Of a stretch of DNA of 43,747 nt, positions 7,413 to 15,142 are shown in pieces. The DNA is from Streptomyces sp. DvalAA-14 (GTDB taxonomy: Bacteria; Actinomycetota; Actinomycetes; Streptomycetales; Streptomycetaceae). Location: positions 1 through 43,747 of the forward strand of contig NZ_FMCH01000490.1 in the NCBI RefSeq assembly GCF_900091855.1. Direction: 5' to 3'. The notes below the pieces were generated by a model. It was not told where the DNA came from. It did no database searches and saw only the letters and a program-made list of their open reading frames with translations. Numbering within the stretch: position 1 is the first letter of the stretch; the number at the start of each line of letters is the position of its first letter. The position numbers and the translations under genes are program-made.

Positions 7413-8648
7413 TCAGTCGTCGGTTACCGGTGGCGCTACCGTAAGTCCACTCCAGAGTAGGCCGTCGATCTTCCTCCCAACGTCGCTTAGCATCGGGTCC
7501 GTCACGTGCTGGTAGCGCTTAGCCATGGACGCCGAGGACCAGCCCATGATCGACATCACGATCCGCTCGGGGACGCCCAGGAGCAGGAGGACGGTGGAGG
7601 CGGTGTGGCGGGCGTCGTGGAGGCGGGCGTCGCGGACGCCGGCTTCCTGGAGCAGCTCCTTCCAGTGGTGGTAATCGGTGTTGGGGATCAGCGGCTCGCC
7701 GGTGGGTGAGGTGAAGACGTAGCCCTTTTCCGTCCAGAGCTGCCGGGCCGCCGCGCGCTCCCGCGCCTGGACTTCCCGGTGCTGGTGGAGCAGCTTGGTC
7801 AGCTCGTCCGGAAGGCCGATCGTGCGTTTGCCCGCGCGGGACTTGGTGTCCTTGGTCTCCCGGCGGATCTGGGTGCGCTGGCGGCAGTAGCCCGGCTTTC
7901 GGCCGCACTCCCCGCCGCAGCCGTGGGCGTACTTCGGGCGTAGCCGTCCGCGCCGGACACGGATCACGCCGCCGTCGAGGTTGACGTCCGTCCACTGGAG
8001 GCCGAGAACCTCGCCCTGCCGGAGGCCGAGCGCCAAGGCAATGACCCAGCGGGCCGCGTTGCGCCGCTTCCCGGCCGCCAGCAGGATGCGCTGCACCTCC
8101 TCCACCGAGTACGGCTCGATCTCCTCCTCTTCGAGACGGGGCGCCTTGGCGATCTTGGCAACGTTCACGGTGAGGTGGCCCCGTCGGACAGCTTCGCCCA
8201 GCGCCACCCGCAGGGTCCGGTGGGCCTGGTGGGCAGTGGCGGGCTTGCTGCCACTGTCCTGCATCTTCTTGTAGAAGCGCTCCAGATGCTCCGGCTCCAG
8301 CTTGATGAGCCGGTGGGCACCCAACCCAGGTACGAGGTGGACGCGGACGGCGACCTCGTAGCCGGCGATGGTGTTCTCGGAGACGCTGATCGGCGCGATG
8401 TTCTCGATCCAGTGGGTGAGCCACGCCCTGACCGTCCATGCCTGGCCAGGCTTGCGGACGGTGCCGGCGTCACGCTGCCTCTCCAGTTCGCGGACGAGCT
8501 TGGTGACCTCAGCTCGGGTCTTGCGGGAGACGTGGCGGCGGTCCGGGGTGCCGTCGTCCTTGATGCCGACGGTCACGCGACCGTGCCACCGGCCGTCGTT
8601 CCCCTGATAGATGGACGAGGCGCCGTTGGGCTGGCGGGAGTTGGCCAT
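7413..8648 (-). CDS. int: Tyrosine recombinase (site-specific integrase)
   Basis: A 411-aa phage-type integrase that recombines the element's attP with the tRNA-Ser attB. It has an N-terminal arm-binding domain (IYQGNDGRWHGRVTVG), a SAM-like core-binding domain (about residues 72-165) and a catalytic domain with R210 (LGLRQGE), H344-x-x-R347 (HDARH), W370 and nucleophile Y379 (KRYQHV). An insertion in the catalytic domain holds a Cys cluster (C244, C248, C255), possibly metal-binding. It lies 11 bases after xis in the same direction. The gene sits 5.3 kb from attL, whereas such integrases are usually adjacent to an att end. Left cargo was probably inserted later, or the element was rearranged. 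Confidence 0.97.
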   Translation of the reverse strand: MANSRQPNGASSIYQGNDGRWHGRVTVGIKDDGTPDRRHVSRKTRAEVTKLVRELERQRDAGTVRKPGQAWTVRAWLTHWIENIAPISVSENTIAGYEVAVRVHLVPGLGAHRLIKLEPEHLERFYKKMQDSGSKPATAHQAHRTLRVALGEAVRRGHLTVNVAKIAKAPRLEEEEIEPYSVEEVQRILLAAGKRRNAARWVIALALGLRQGEVLGLQWTDVNLDGGVIRVRRGRLRPKYAHGCGGECGRKPGYCRQRTQIRRETKDTKSRAGKRTIGLPDELTKLLHQHREVQARERAAARQLWTEKGYVFTSPTGEPLIPNTDYHHWKELLQEAGVRDARLHDARHTASTVLLLLGVPERIVMSIMGWSSASMAKRYQHVTDPMLSDVGRKIDGLLWSGLTVAPPVTDD

Positions 8649-8659
8649 GTCCGTCTCCC

Positions 8660-8962
8660 TCAGGCGGCGGTGGTGAAGTCGGAGGCGCCGCCGCCCTGCC
8701 GGGCAAGGAAGGCTGCCAACGCCTCAGCAGGTATGCGGCGGAGGCTGCCGATCTTCACGGACGGGATCTGGCCCGAGGAGACGTACTCGTACATCTTGGT
8801 GCGGCTGATGCCGATGCGGCGGGCGGCTTCGGCGACGGTGAGGGCGACGAGGGTGGGGTCGCCGTGGGAGCCGTTGCGGGCGGCGATGAGCGTGCGCAGA
8901 TCGTCCTCGGGGACGCCGAGGAGGCGGGCGATCTGGGCGACCGGAAGGTCGTTGGAGTGCAA
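8660..8962 (-). CDS. xis: Excisionase / MerR-like helix-turn-helix protein
   Basis: A 100-aa DNA-binding protein. The C-terminal half carries a helix-turn-helix of the excisionase type (LTVAEAARRIGISRTKMYEYV, then IPSVKIGSLRRIPAEALAAFL). In such elements it directs the integrase towards excision. The N-terminal half holds a second short helical HTH-like segment (LPVAQIARLLGVPEDDL). The TTG at 8962 is chosen because AGAGG precedes it and because the leader aligns with that of the replication gene up to this point. The open frame extends upstream to 9331, but that part is antisense to the regulator gene. It is transcribed together with int. Confidence 0.85.
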   Translation of the reverse strand: MHSNDLPVAQIARLLGVPEDDLRTLIAARNGSHGDPTLVALTVAEAARRIGISRTKMYEYVSSGQIPSVKIGSLRRIPAEALAAFLARQGGGASDFTTAA

Positions 8963-9098
8963 GGCGGAAACCTCTCTTGGCGAGGTGTCGGGGCGGCAAC
9001 CCCGGCCTCGCCGGTCATGATCGTTCGTGGGTACGGGCGGTTGTGCTGTTGGTGCGGGAGGGCGTAGCTGTTCCGCCGGTGTTCGTAGCACCGGCGGA
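8963..9098 (-). promoter_or_regulatory. Conserved 5' leader of xis (hairpin + repeat block)
   Basis: On the minus strand this begins with a hairpin (9072-9098, 10-bp stem, loop CTACGAA). A 34-nt block (9044-9011) follows, then ~48 nt leading to the xis start. The 34-nt block equals 9861-9894 on the plus strand with one mismatch, and the sequence from there to the start codon is also clearly similar (TTGCCG-CCCG, then GAGG and TTTCC before the start). The hairpin could also end xre transcripts. No known riboswitch class is recognised. Confidence 0.7.
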
Positions 9099-9114
9099 GG
9101 CAGGGATCCTGCGG

Positions 9115-9654
9115 CTACGAGGCGCTGTCCTGGTCCGGGGCGCGGAGCCAGCTCTGCAGTTTGGGGCGGGCACCGAGGTGGTGGCGGAACTCGCCGTTGG
9201 ACGCGACGGCCATCTCGTGGGTGAGCAGGGCCTTCACCAGGTCGTCCTGGTCGGGATGGGCCTCGGTGTACTCGCGGAGTTCGGCCTGGATGGCGTCCAT
9301 GGCCTTGCCCAAGGCTCGCCACTGCTTCCACTGCTCGACGTACTCGCCGACGAGTCTGCGGACCTTCGGGTTGGCGACGTGGCCGGGCGCGGCGGTGAGG
9401 TCGTCGAGGGTGATGTCGAAGACCTTGCAGAAGCCCAGCGCCTCATCGAGGTTGACCCGGCGGCGGGGCTTGCCGCTCTCGATACGCCAGATCGCGGACT
9501 GGTTGATCGGGTGGCCGGCCGCGGTCATGCGCTCGGCCAGGGTGACCGTGCTCCAGCCCCGCACCTCGCGTTCGGTCTTGATGCGCTGCGCGACGTAATC
9601 CTCCGCGAGGGGGCGTTCGGGCCCGGCAGATCGGGCCGCTCCTTCCTCGGCCAT
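9115..9654 (-). CDS. XRE-family transcriptional regulator
   Basis: A 179-aa protein with a helix-turn-helix domain at about residues 20-80 (VAQRIKTEREVRGWSTVTLAE, then INQSAIWRIESGKPRRRVNLD). A helical C-terminal half (about 85-165), perhaps for oligomerisation, follows. It probably represses the divergent replication operon and its own xre-xis-int operon, like the repressors of other actinobacterial integrative elements. The ATG at 9654 has AGGAGG eight bases before it. It lies between two copies of the shared leader element, with a divergent promoter region (9655-9816) carrying an inverted repeat upstream. Confidence 0.85.
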   Translation of the reverse strand: MAEEGAARSAGPERPLAEDYVAQRIKTEREVRGWSTVTLAERMTAAGHPINQSAIWRIESGKPRRRVNLDEALGFCKVFDITLDDLTAAPGHVANPKVRRLVGEYVEQWKQWRALGKAMDAIQAELREYTEAHPDQDDLVKALLTHEMAVASNGEFRHHLGARPKLQSWLRAPDQDSAS

Positions 9655-9729
9655 CGCGTCCACCTCCTTCGTCTCGGGCCGTCGGGCGACGGCACGGGCG
9701 GGGCCTCAAGTAGTAAAGCTCATTCGGGA

Positions 9730-9754
9730 GCAGAATGCAAGTTAGTCATTCTGC
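9730..9754. promoter_or_regulatory. Divergent promoter/operator between xre and replication gene
   Basis: Perfect inverted repeat GCAGAATG / CATTCTGC with a 9-base spacer. It sits in an unusually A/T-rich patch between divergent genes. Possible promoters flank it: TTAGTC - 18 bases - TACACT rightward, and TTGCAT - 17 bases - TTTACT leftward. It is a likely binding site for the XRE protein (inference). Confidence 0.55.
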
Positions 9755-9816
9755 AATGCGCCTGGTACACTCGTAAGGCCCCCGGACACCGACGAACACG
9801 CAGGAGAGAACGAAGA

Positions 9817-9940
9817 AGCCCCCGGCGCTACGAACGCCGGGGGCTGAAGCAGAAACCTCAACAACCGCCCGTACCCACGAACGATCAAGACCGGCTGGGC
9901 TGGGATTGCCGTCCCGCTGCCCGCCAGGTGAGGAGTTTCC
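9817..9940 (+). promoter_or_regulatory. Conserved 5' leader of replication gene (hairpin + repeat block)
   Basis: A hairpin (11-bp stem AGCCCCCGGCG / CGCCGGGGGCT, loop CTACGAA) at 9817-9845 is followed by the 34-nt block 9861-9894, then 46 nt to the GTG start with AGGAG at 9931. It is the same arrangement and sequence as the xis leader on the other strand. The hairpin lies between promoter and gene, so an attenuator or RNA-binding site is possible. No long T-run follows it. Confidence 0.7.
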
Positions 9941-11461
9941 GTGTATCAGCGTACGGCCTCGGAGCCGAATACGCCATCACGGCCGTCGGCAGCCGCCCCG
10001 GCCGTGAACGAACCCCCGAACGACCTCGTCGCCGAGCAGGCCGTCCTCGGCGCGGGCATGTTCCGGCACCAGGCCGTGGACGAGGTGCGCGCCGTCCTCG
10101 TCCCCGAGGACTTCTACCGCCCTGCGCACGAGACCATCTGGCGGGCGATCCTCGCCCTGCGCGCCGAAGACGCCCCGACCGACCCGATCGTGCTGGGCGA
10201 CTACCTCCTCGGCCGTGGCGACCTCAACCGGGTCGGCGGTACGACCTACCTCCATGTGCTGGCCAGCGCGCCGCCGACCGTCGCCAACGCCGCGCACTAC
10301 GCCGGGATCGTCCGCCGCAAGGCCGACCTGCGCCGCCTGCGGGAGAACGGCATCCGCACCGTGCAACTGGCCGGCGAACCGGGCGCCGACCCCGACGAGA
10401 TACGCAGCGCCGCCGAGGCGGAACTGCGGGCCGAACGCGAACGAGCCCTGGCTTCCGGGAGCGGTCGGCTGTCCCGCTACCTGGTCGACGGCTGGCGCTT
10501 CGTCACCGAGACCGGCGCCGACACCGACCCGCTGTGGGGCACCCGCGAGCAGACCGCCTGGTCCTCAGGTGAGAGCCTGATGATCGTCGGCCCGCCCGGC
10601 GTCGGCAAGACCACGCTCGCCCACCAGGTGATCCTCGCGCGCCTCGGCCTCCAGGACACCGTCCTGGACATGCCCGTCTCCCCCAGCGAGCGGGTGCTGT
10701 ACCTGGCCATGGACCGCCCCAAGCAGATCGCGCACGCCATGGCCCGCCGCGTCCAGCCGCAGCACGAAGCGGTCCTGCGCGACCGGCTCGCCGTCTGGCA
10801 GGGACCGCTGCCCGCCACCCTGGACAAGGAGCCCGACCTCCTGGCCGACCTCGCCGCCGCCCACCAGGCCGACACCATCGTGATCGACAGCCTGAAAGAC
10901 GCGGTCAGCACCCTTGTGGACGATGCCCTCGCGGTCGCCTTCCACAACGCCCGGATGCGCGCGCTGCGCAACGGCGTCGAGATCATGGAGCTCCACCACC
11001 AGCGCAAGGCCCTCGCCGACACCCCGCGCGGCCAGCGACCCACGCTCGACCGCGTCTACGGCTCCACGTGGATCACCTCCGGTGCGGGCAGCGTCCTGTT
11101 CATCGCCGGAGAGGCGGGCGACCTCGCCGTCACGGTCCACCACCTCAAGACCCCGACCGGCGAGATCGGCCCGCTCCAGGTCATCCACGACCACGTGAAC
11201 GGCACCACGACGATTGAGCCCACGTTCGACCCGGTCGCCATCCTGCGCGCCCATCCGGACGGGCTCACCACCCGCGACCTCGCCGCGATCCTCAGCGGAC
11301 AGGCCAACCCGGACCGCGCGGCCGTGGAGAAGGCCAGGCGCCATCTGGACCGCCTCACCAAGGCCGGCATGGCCACGAAGACCGAAGGTGCGGCAGGCGG
11401 CACCGGAGGCGGCCAACAGGCCCACTACCGGGTCTCCCACCTGCATATCGCCGTCGGCTGA
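9941..11461 (+). CDS. DnaB-like replication ATPase of the element
   Basis: A 506-aa protein. Residues about 25-130 resemble the DnaB N-terminal domain (NDLVAEQAVLGAGMF, then YRPAHETIWRAIL). A RecA/AAA-type ATPase follows with Walker A GPPGVGKTT (about 215-223), LYLAMDRPKQIA, Walker B TIVIDSLKD and an LHHQRK segment. The C-terminus is a likely winged helix (LTTRDLAAIL, then VEKARRHLDRLTKAGMA). A role in autonomous replication after excision is inferred. The usual actinobacterial rep proteins RepSA/RepAM or prim-pol are absent. The GTG start has AGGAG six bases upstream. It is preceded by the shared leader and followed by a repeat-rich intergenic region that could be the replication origin. Confidence 0.85.
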   Translation: MYQRTASEPNTPSRPSAAAPAVNEPPNDLVAEQAVLGAGMFRHQAVDEVRAVLVPEDFYRPAHETIWRAILALRAEDAPTDPIVLGDYLLGRGDLNRVGGTTYLHVLASAPPTVANAAHYAGIVRRKADLRRLRENGIRTVQLAGEPGADPDEIRSAAEAELRAERERALASGSGRLSRYLVDGWRFVTETGADTDPLWGTREQTAWSSGESLMIVGPPGVGKTTLAHQVILARLGLQDTVLDMPVSPSERVLYLAMDRPKQIAHAMARRVQPQHEAVLRDRLAVWQGPLPATLDKEPDLLADLAAAHQADTIVIDSLKDAVSTLVDDALAVAFHNARMRALRNGVEIMELHHQRKALADTPRGQRPTLDRVYGSTWITSGAGSVLFIAGEAGDLAVTVHHLKTPTGEIGPLQVIHDHVNGTTTIEPTFDPVAILRAHPDGLTTRDLAAILSGQANPDRAAVEKARRHLDRLTKAGMATKTEGAAGGTGGGQQAHYRVSHLHIAVG

Positions 11462-11488
11462 CCGCCCCCTCGTCGCCGCGCCCGGACC

Positions 11489-11659
11489 GTACACGGGGGC
11501 GTACACGCGGCCCTGTCCGCGCCGGGCCACACGAACCGTGCCCAGGCGTCCACGCGCGACACGAACCCGCAGGTCAGACGATCACGCGACCGTACACGGC
11601 GCACACGCCGCCAGGCGTACACGCGCGGACCCCTCTTTAGAAGGGGGTTCGCGTGTACG
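11489..11659 (+). repeat. CGTACACG repeats, possible replication origin iterons
   Basis: The octamer CGTACACG occurs at 11489, 11500, 11591 and 11616 on the plus strand and at 11652 in reverse (CGTGTACG). A one-mismatch copy (CGTCCACG) lies at 11547. Five exact copies in 171 bp, in the 251-bp gap between the replication gene and the next operon, are more than expected by chance. They could be iterons or regulator sites. The gap shows no gene. Confidence 0.5.
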
Positions 11660-11712
11660 CCCCGCCATGACGGCTGTGATCGCGCCCGCCATCACCCCTG
11701 GAGAACCCCCGC

Positions 11713-12405
11713 ATGACCAAGCACACCGCCGAGCGGTACGCGCTCGCCGCCGCCGGAGCCGTCATCGTCGTCCTCACCGCCGGCGGATTCTGGCTCTCGT
11801 ACGCACACCTCGCCGAGGTCGCCGGACAACACGGACTTCGGAACTCACCGCTCCGCCAATGGACCTGGCCCGCAACGCTGGACGCCTTCATCGTCGCCGG
11901 CGAACTGCTGATGCTCCGCGCGGGGCTGCGCAACGAGGCCGACTGGTGGGCCATCGGCCTGACCGCCGCCGGATCGGTCGGATCCATAGCGCTCAACGTC
12001 GCCGGGGTGAGCGGAACGGGCAATGCCGCCGCCGTCCCCCTCCTCGACTACATCGTCGCCGCGGTTCCCCCGACCGCCGCCCTCCTGGCCTTCGGCGTGC
12101 TGATGCGGCAGATCCACCGGCTCGTCACCGAGCCCGGCGGCACCGTTGCGTCGATATCCGCACAGCCGACGGAACCGCCGTCCGGAGATCCGGCGCCCCC
12201 AGCCCGCAAGGGCCGCCCGGCGGACGCCACGGTCGAGGAACTCGTCGAGATCGGGCGCATCGCCGTCGCCGAACAAGGACGCGCATCCCGCGCCGTCGTC
12301 CAGCAAGCCATCCGCGACGAGGGCCTCAAGGTCGGCGGCCAACGGCTGACCCAGGCCATGCACATCCTGCGGTCGGAACTCAGCACAGGCCAGGGCGACG
12401 AATGA
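11713..12405 (+). CDS. DUF2637 membrane protein (SpdB-like)
   Basis: A 230-aa protein. Four predicted transmembrane helices occupy residues about 8-145: AAAGAVIVVLTAGGFWLSYA; WPATLDAFIVAGELLMLRAG; WWAIGLTAAGSVGSIALNVA; and YIVAAVPPTAALLAFGVLM. A cytoplasmic tail with a helix-turn-helix-like end follows (VAEQGRASRAVVQQAIRDEG). This is the DUF2637/SpdB family common in actinobacterial conjugative plasmids and integrative elements, where it is linked to plasmid spread through the mycelium. ATG with GGAG upstream. The stop overlaps the mobC start by ATGA, suggesting translational coupling. Confidence 0.88.
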   Translation: MTKHTAERYALAAAGAVIVVLTAGGFWLSYAHLAEVAGQHGLRNSPLRQWTWPATLDAFIVAGELLMLRAGLRNEADWWAIGLTAAGSVGSIALNVAGVSGTGNAAAVPLLDYIVAAVPPTAALLAFGVLMRQIHRLVTEPGGTVASISAQPTEPPSGDPAPPARKGRPADATVEELVEIGRIAVAEQGRASRAVVQQAIRDEGLKVGGQRLTQAMHILRSELSTGQGDE

Positions 12406-13289
12406 CCGTTCCGGTCACCGGAGCAGACCGGGGTGGTCGGAACCGTTCCGACCACCCCGACCCTGTGACCCCCGCCCTTTGCCCGCCGCCGCTCGGACCT
12501 GGCGACGAGCGTGAATCGCAACCACCGCCCGCCGACTGGTCGGCCGGCATTACGCCCACTCGTCCCGTAGCCTCCGGAGCGCTATCCGTGAACCACACCG
12601 AACACCCCGTCGAAGCCGCGTACGACGAGCCCGAACCCATGACGAAGTCGCATACGCTGAGGACCCGTTGGCAGCGCGCGTTCGGAAAGACGGCCCCTGG
12701 CGGAGCCAGTAGTACCCCGAGTCCGACTCGCGGCCGGTCTCGGGGGGTCTCCGCCCCGGGGGTGGCGGAGGAGGCCCGGCGCGAGGGCGCGCCGGACCGG
12801 GAAGGCGGGGCCGGCCCCGACCCGGACACCCTCCAAAACGCCCAGCGAGCCGTCCTCGACAACGTGTCCGCCGCTCCTGCCGTGCAGAGCGTCCAGCCGA
12901 CGATCCGCCGCTTCACTGGCGACAAGCGCACCGTCCGCGTCGGCCCGCTGCGCTTCACCCCCGACGAGCACACCAGCCTCCAGGAAGCCGCCGCCGAACA
13001 CGGCTACAAAGGCGAATCCGGCTTCGCCGCCGACATCGTCCTCGCCTTCATCACGGGCCGGTTCACCGCCAACCTGCCGCTGTCGGAAGACCGGCGCCGC
13101 TTGCACATGTTCCGCGCCCAGGTCCTGCGCGCCCTCAACCGCATCGGCGTCAACATCAACCAGATCGCCCGCGCCCTCAACAGCGCCTCCACCCCACCAG
13201 ACATCCGCGAACGCCTCGACGAACTGCACCACCTGCTCACCACGATCGCCGAAGCCCTACGCCAGCCCACCGACCCGACGGAGGTCTGA
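12402..13289 (+). CDS. mobC: MobC-like relaxosome accessory protein
   Basis: The C-terminal ~125 residues fit the MobC/NikA family of ribbon-helix-helix nicking accessories: RTVRVGPLRFTPDEHTSLQE, then FITGRFTANLP and ALNRIGVNINQIARALNSAS. Such proteins bind oriT and help the relaxase. The N-terminal ~170 residues are low-complexity and poorly conserved in appearance. The ATG at 12402 overlaps the previous stop. A GTG at 12588 would give a shorter protein and leave the 12430-12458 palindrome outside the gene. The relaxase starts 6 bases downstream, so the two are co-transcribed. Confidence 0.82.
   Translation: MTVPVTGADRGGRNRSDHPDPVTPALCPPPLGPGDERESQPPPADWSAGITPTRPVASGALSVNHTEHPVEAAYDEPEPMTKSHTLRTRWQRAFGKTAPGGASSTPSPTRGRSRGVSAPGVAEEARREGAPDREGGAGPDPDTLQNAQRAVLDNVSAAPAVQSVQPTIRRFTGDKRTVRVGPLRFTPDEHTSLQEAAAEHGYKGESGFAADIVLAFITGRFTANLPLSEDRRRLHMFRAQVLRALNRIGVNINQIARALNSASTPPDIRERLDELHHLLTTIAEALRQPTDPTEV
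12430..12458. promoter_or_regulatory. 29-bp palindrome at start of mobC (operator or oriT candidate)
   Basis: GGGGTGGTCGGAAC and GTTCCGACCACCCC form perfect 14-bp arms around a single base. A one-base centre suits a protein-bound palindrome better than a terminator. Its place, just before or inside the 5' end of mobC and upstream of the relaxase, fits an oriT-proximal repeat or an operator. Confidence 0.5.
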
Positions 13290-13294
13290 CGACC

Positions 13295-15037
13295 GTGATC
13301 GCCGCCATCAAACCCGCAGGCGCCAACACCCGCGGACTGCTCGGCTACCTCTACGGACCCGGCACCCACGACGAGCACCTCGACCCGCATATCGTGGCCG
13401 GCTTCGCCATGCTCGGCATGCCCGACCCGGGCCGCGACGAGAACGCCACCCTGAGCGAACTCGGCCACCACCTCGACGAGCCCGTCGCCTTGCGCAACAG
13501 CGAGTTCGGCAAACAGGTAACCGACCACGTCTGGCACTGCCCGGTCCGCGCCGCCCCCGAGGACCGCTATCTCTCCGACACCGAGTGGGCGCAGATCGCC
13601 CAGCGCATCGTCGCCGCGGCGGGCATCGCCCCCGAGGGCGACGACCTGGCCTGTCGGTGGATCGCGGTGCGCCACGCCGACGACCACATCCACATCCTCG
13701 CCACCACCGTCCGCGAAGACGGCCGCCGCCCCAAACTCCACGACAGCGGCATCCGCGTCGGCAACGAATGCCGCCAGATCGAAAAGGACTACGGCCTGCG
13801 CCGCCTCAACAAGGGCGACCGCACCGCCACCCGCGCCCCCACCCAGGCCGAGATGCACAAGGCGGCCCGCCTGGGCTGGGAGCAGACCAGCCGCGCCTGG
13901 CTCCAGGACCGCATCCGCGCTGCCATCCCCCATGCCACCACCGTGGACGGACTCCTCGCCTACCTCGAAGCCGACGGCGTCGAGGTAAAACCCCGGCGGG
14001 CACCCTCCGGCGACCTCACCGGCTATTCCGTCGGCCGTCCCGGCGACCTCAACAAGGACGGCGAGCAGATCTACCACCCCGGCGGGAAGATCGCCCCCGA
14101 CCTCACCCTGCCGAAACTGCAAGCCCGCCTCGGTACCAGCACGCCCGAGGAACACCCCACCGCCCGCCGCAACCGCCCGGCCACCCCCTGGCAGCAGGCA
14201 ACCGAAGCCCTCGACGCACTCCCCGGCCAGCTCATCGACACCGAAACGAACCGGGGCCGAGAGGGTGCGGGCCAGGCCCAGATCGCCGCGCTCGGCGAAC
14301 TCATCGAAGCCACCGCCCAAACCGCCCCCGCAGAACTCCGCGCCGAACTCAAGGCGGCATCGCGGGCATTCGCCCGAGCCCAGCGCTCCCAGATCCGCGC
14401 CGAGCACAGCGCCGCCGCCGGCCTGCGCACCGCAGCCCGCGACCTCGTCAACGCGGGCACCGGCAACGACGGCAGCGCCCTCGCCGTCCTGATCGCCGCC
14501 CTCATCTGGTCCGCCATCCTCGCCGACCGCTGGCACCAGGCCCGGGGCCACGCCCAACAAGCAGCCGCCGCCCGCCAAGCCGTCCAGTACCTGGAAGCCG
14601 CCTACGACCAGGCCGCCGCCCCGCAGCTCGCCGCACTCACCCGGCGCCAGCCCAACCCGGACACCCGCGCCACCCTCGCCCACGACGTACAGGCCGCCGT
14701 CCCCGACCACGCCACCCGCATCCTCGCCGACCCGAACTGGCCCGCCCTCGCCACCGTCCTCGCCGACGCCGAAGCCGGCGGCCACCAGCCCGTCCAGCTC
14801 CTCAAAGAAGCCGCCGAGCAACGCGAACTCCACTCTGCTCGCAATCCCGCCCGCGTCCTCGTCGGCCGCATCCAGCACACCAGCCGCAACCCCGCACCCA
14901 ACCGACGAGCCGAAGCAGCCCGCCTCCGCTCCCCCTCGGCCGGTAACCTCTCCGGCCGGCGGACGCCGTACAGTTCGCCCACCACCGGTCGAGCCGCCAC
15001 CCCCACAACCGACCCCCAACAGGGTCACGGGCGCTGA
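13295..15037 (+). CDS. Relaxase (MobA/VirD2-type)
   Basis: A 580-aa protein. The N-terminal ~180 residues form a relaxase domain: GLLGYLYGPG with candidate nucleophiles Y18/Y20, and the histidine triad in RHADDHIHILATT (H127, H131, H133) that binds the metal. It would nick oriT and pilot the strand during mobilization. The C-terminal half is helical and Ala-rich (AGLRTAARDLVNAGTG, then a membrane-like ALAVLIAALIWSAILADRW), as in other actinobacterial relaxases. The GTG at 13295 is preceded by GGAGG. It lies 6 bases after mobC. A long antisense ORF covers it, but that is a codon-bias shadow. Confidence 0.92.
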   Translation: MIAAIKPAGANTRGLLGYLYGPGTHDEHLDPHIVAGFAMLGMPDPGRDENATLSELGHHLDEPVALRNSEFGKQVTDHVWHCPVRAAPEDRYLSDTEWAQIAQRIVAAAGIAPEGDDLACRWIAVRHADDHIHILATTVREDGRRPKLHDSGIRVGNECRQIEKDYGLRRLNKGDRTATRAPTQAEMHKAARLGWEQTSRAWLQDRIRAAIPHATTVDGLLAYLEADGVEVKPRRAPSGDLTGYSVGRPGDLNKDGEQIYHPGGKIAPDLTLPKLQARLGTSTPEEHPTARRNRPATPWQQATEALDALPGQLIDTETNRGREGAGQAQIAALGELIEATAQTAPAELRAELKAASRAFARAQRSQIRAEHSAAAGLRTAARDLVNAGTGNDGSALAVLIAALIWSAILADRWHQARGHAQQAAAARQAVQYLEAAYDQAAAPQLAALTRRQPNPDTRATLAHDVQAAVPDHATRILADPNWPALATVLADAEAGGHQPVQLLKEAAEQRELHSARNPARVLVGRIQHTSRNPAPNRRAEAARLRSPSAGNLSGRRTPYSSPTTGRAATPTTDPQQGHGR

Positions 15038-15055
15038 CGCAACGTCGCGCCCGAA

Positions 15056-15118
15056 GCAGTATCAGCTACCACCAGTGAGAGAACACAGGACCCGGTAGAT
15101 TGCCGCTGGTGATACTGC
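15056..15118. promoter_or_regulatory. Dyad upstream of the SAVED/mCpol operon
   Basis: GCAGTATCA (15056-15064) and TGATACTGC (15110-15118) are perfect 9-base inverted arms, and ACCAG/CTGGT nearby add to the pairing. The dyad fills the 105-bp gap between the relaxase stop and the defence operon. It could be a terminator for the mob operon or an operator for the next one. Confidence 0.4.
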
Positions 15119-15142
15119 CTACGGGAGCTGGGAAGGGGCGTG

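Noticed and set aside
11489..11659. CRISPR array interpretation of the CGTACACG repeats
   Set aside because: The units are only 8 bases, irregularly spaced, and one is inverted. No cas genes are present. No CRISPR array was seen anywhere in the window.
13004..15028. A 674-codon minus-strand ORF opposite the relaxase
   Set aside because: Gly/Val/Ala-rich with no motifs. The opposite strand encodes a relaxase with its histidine triad, so this is a third-position shadow.
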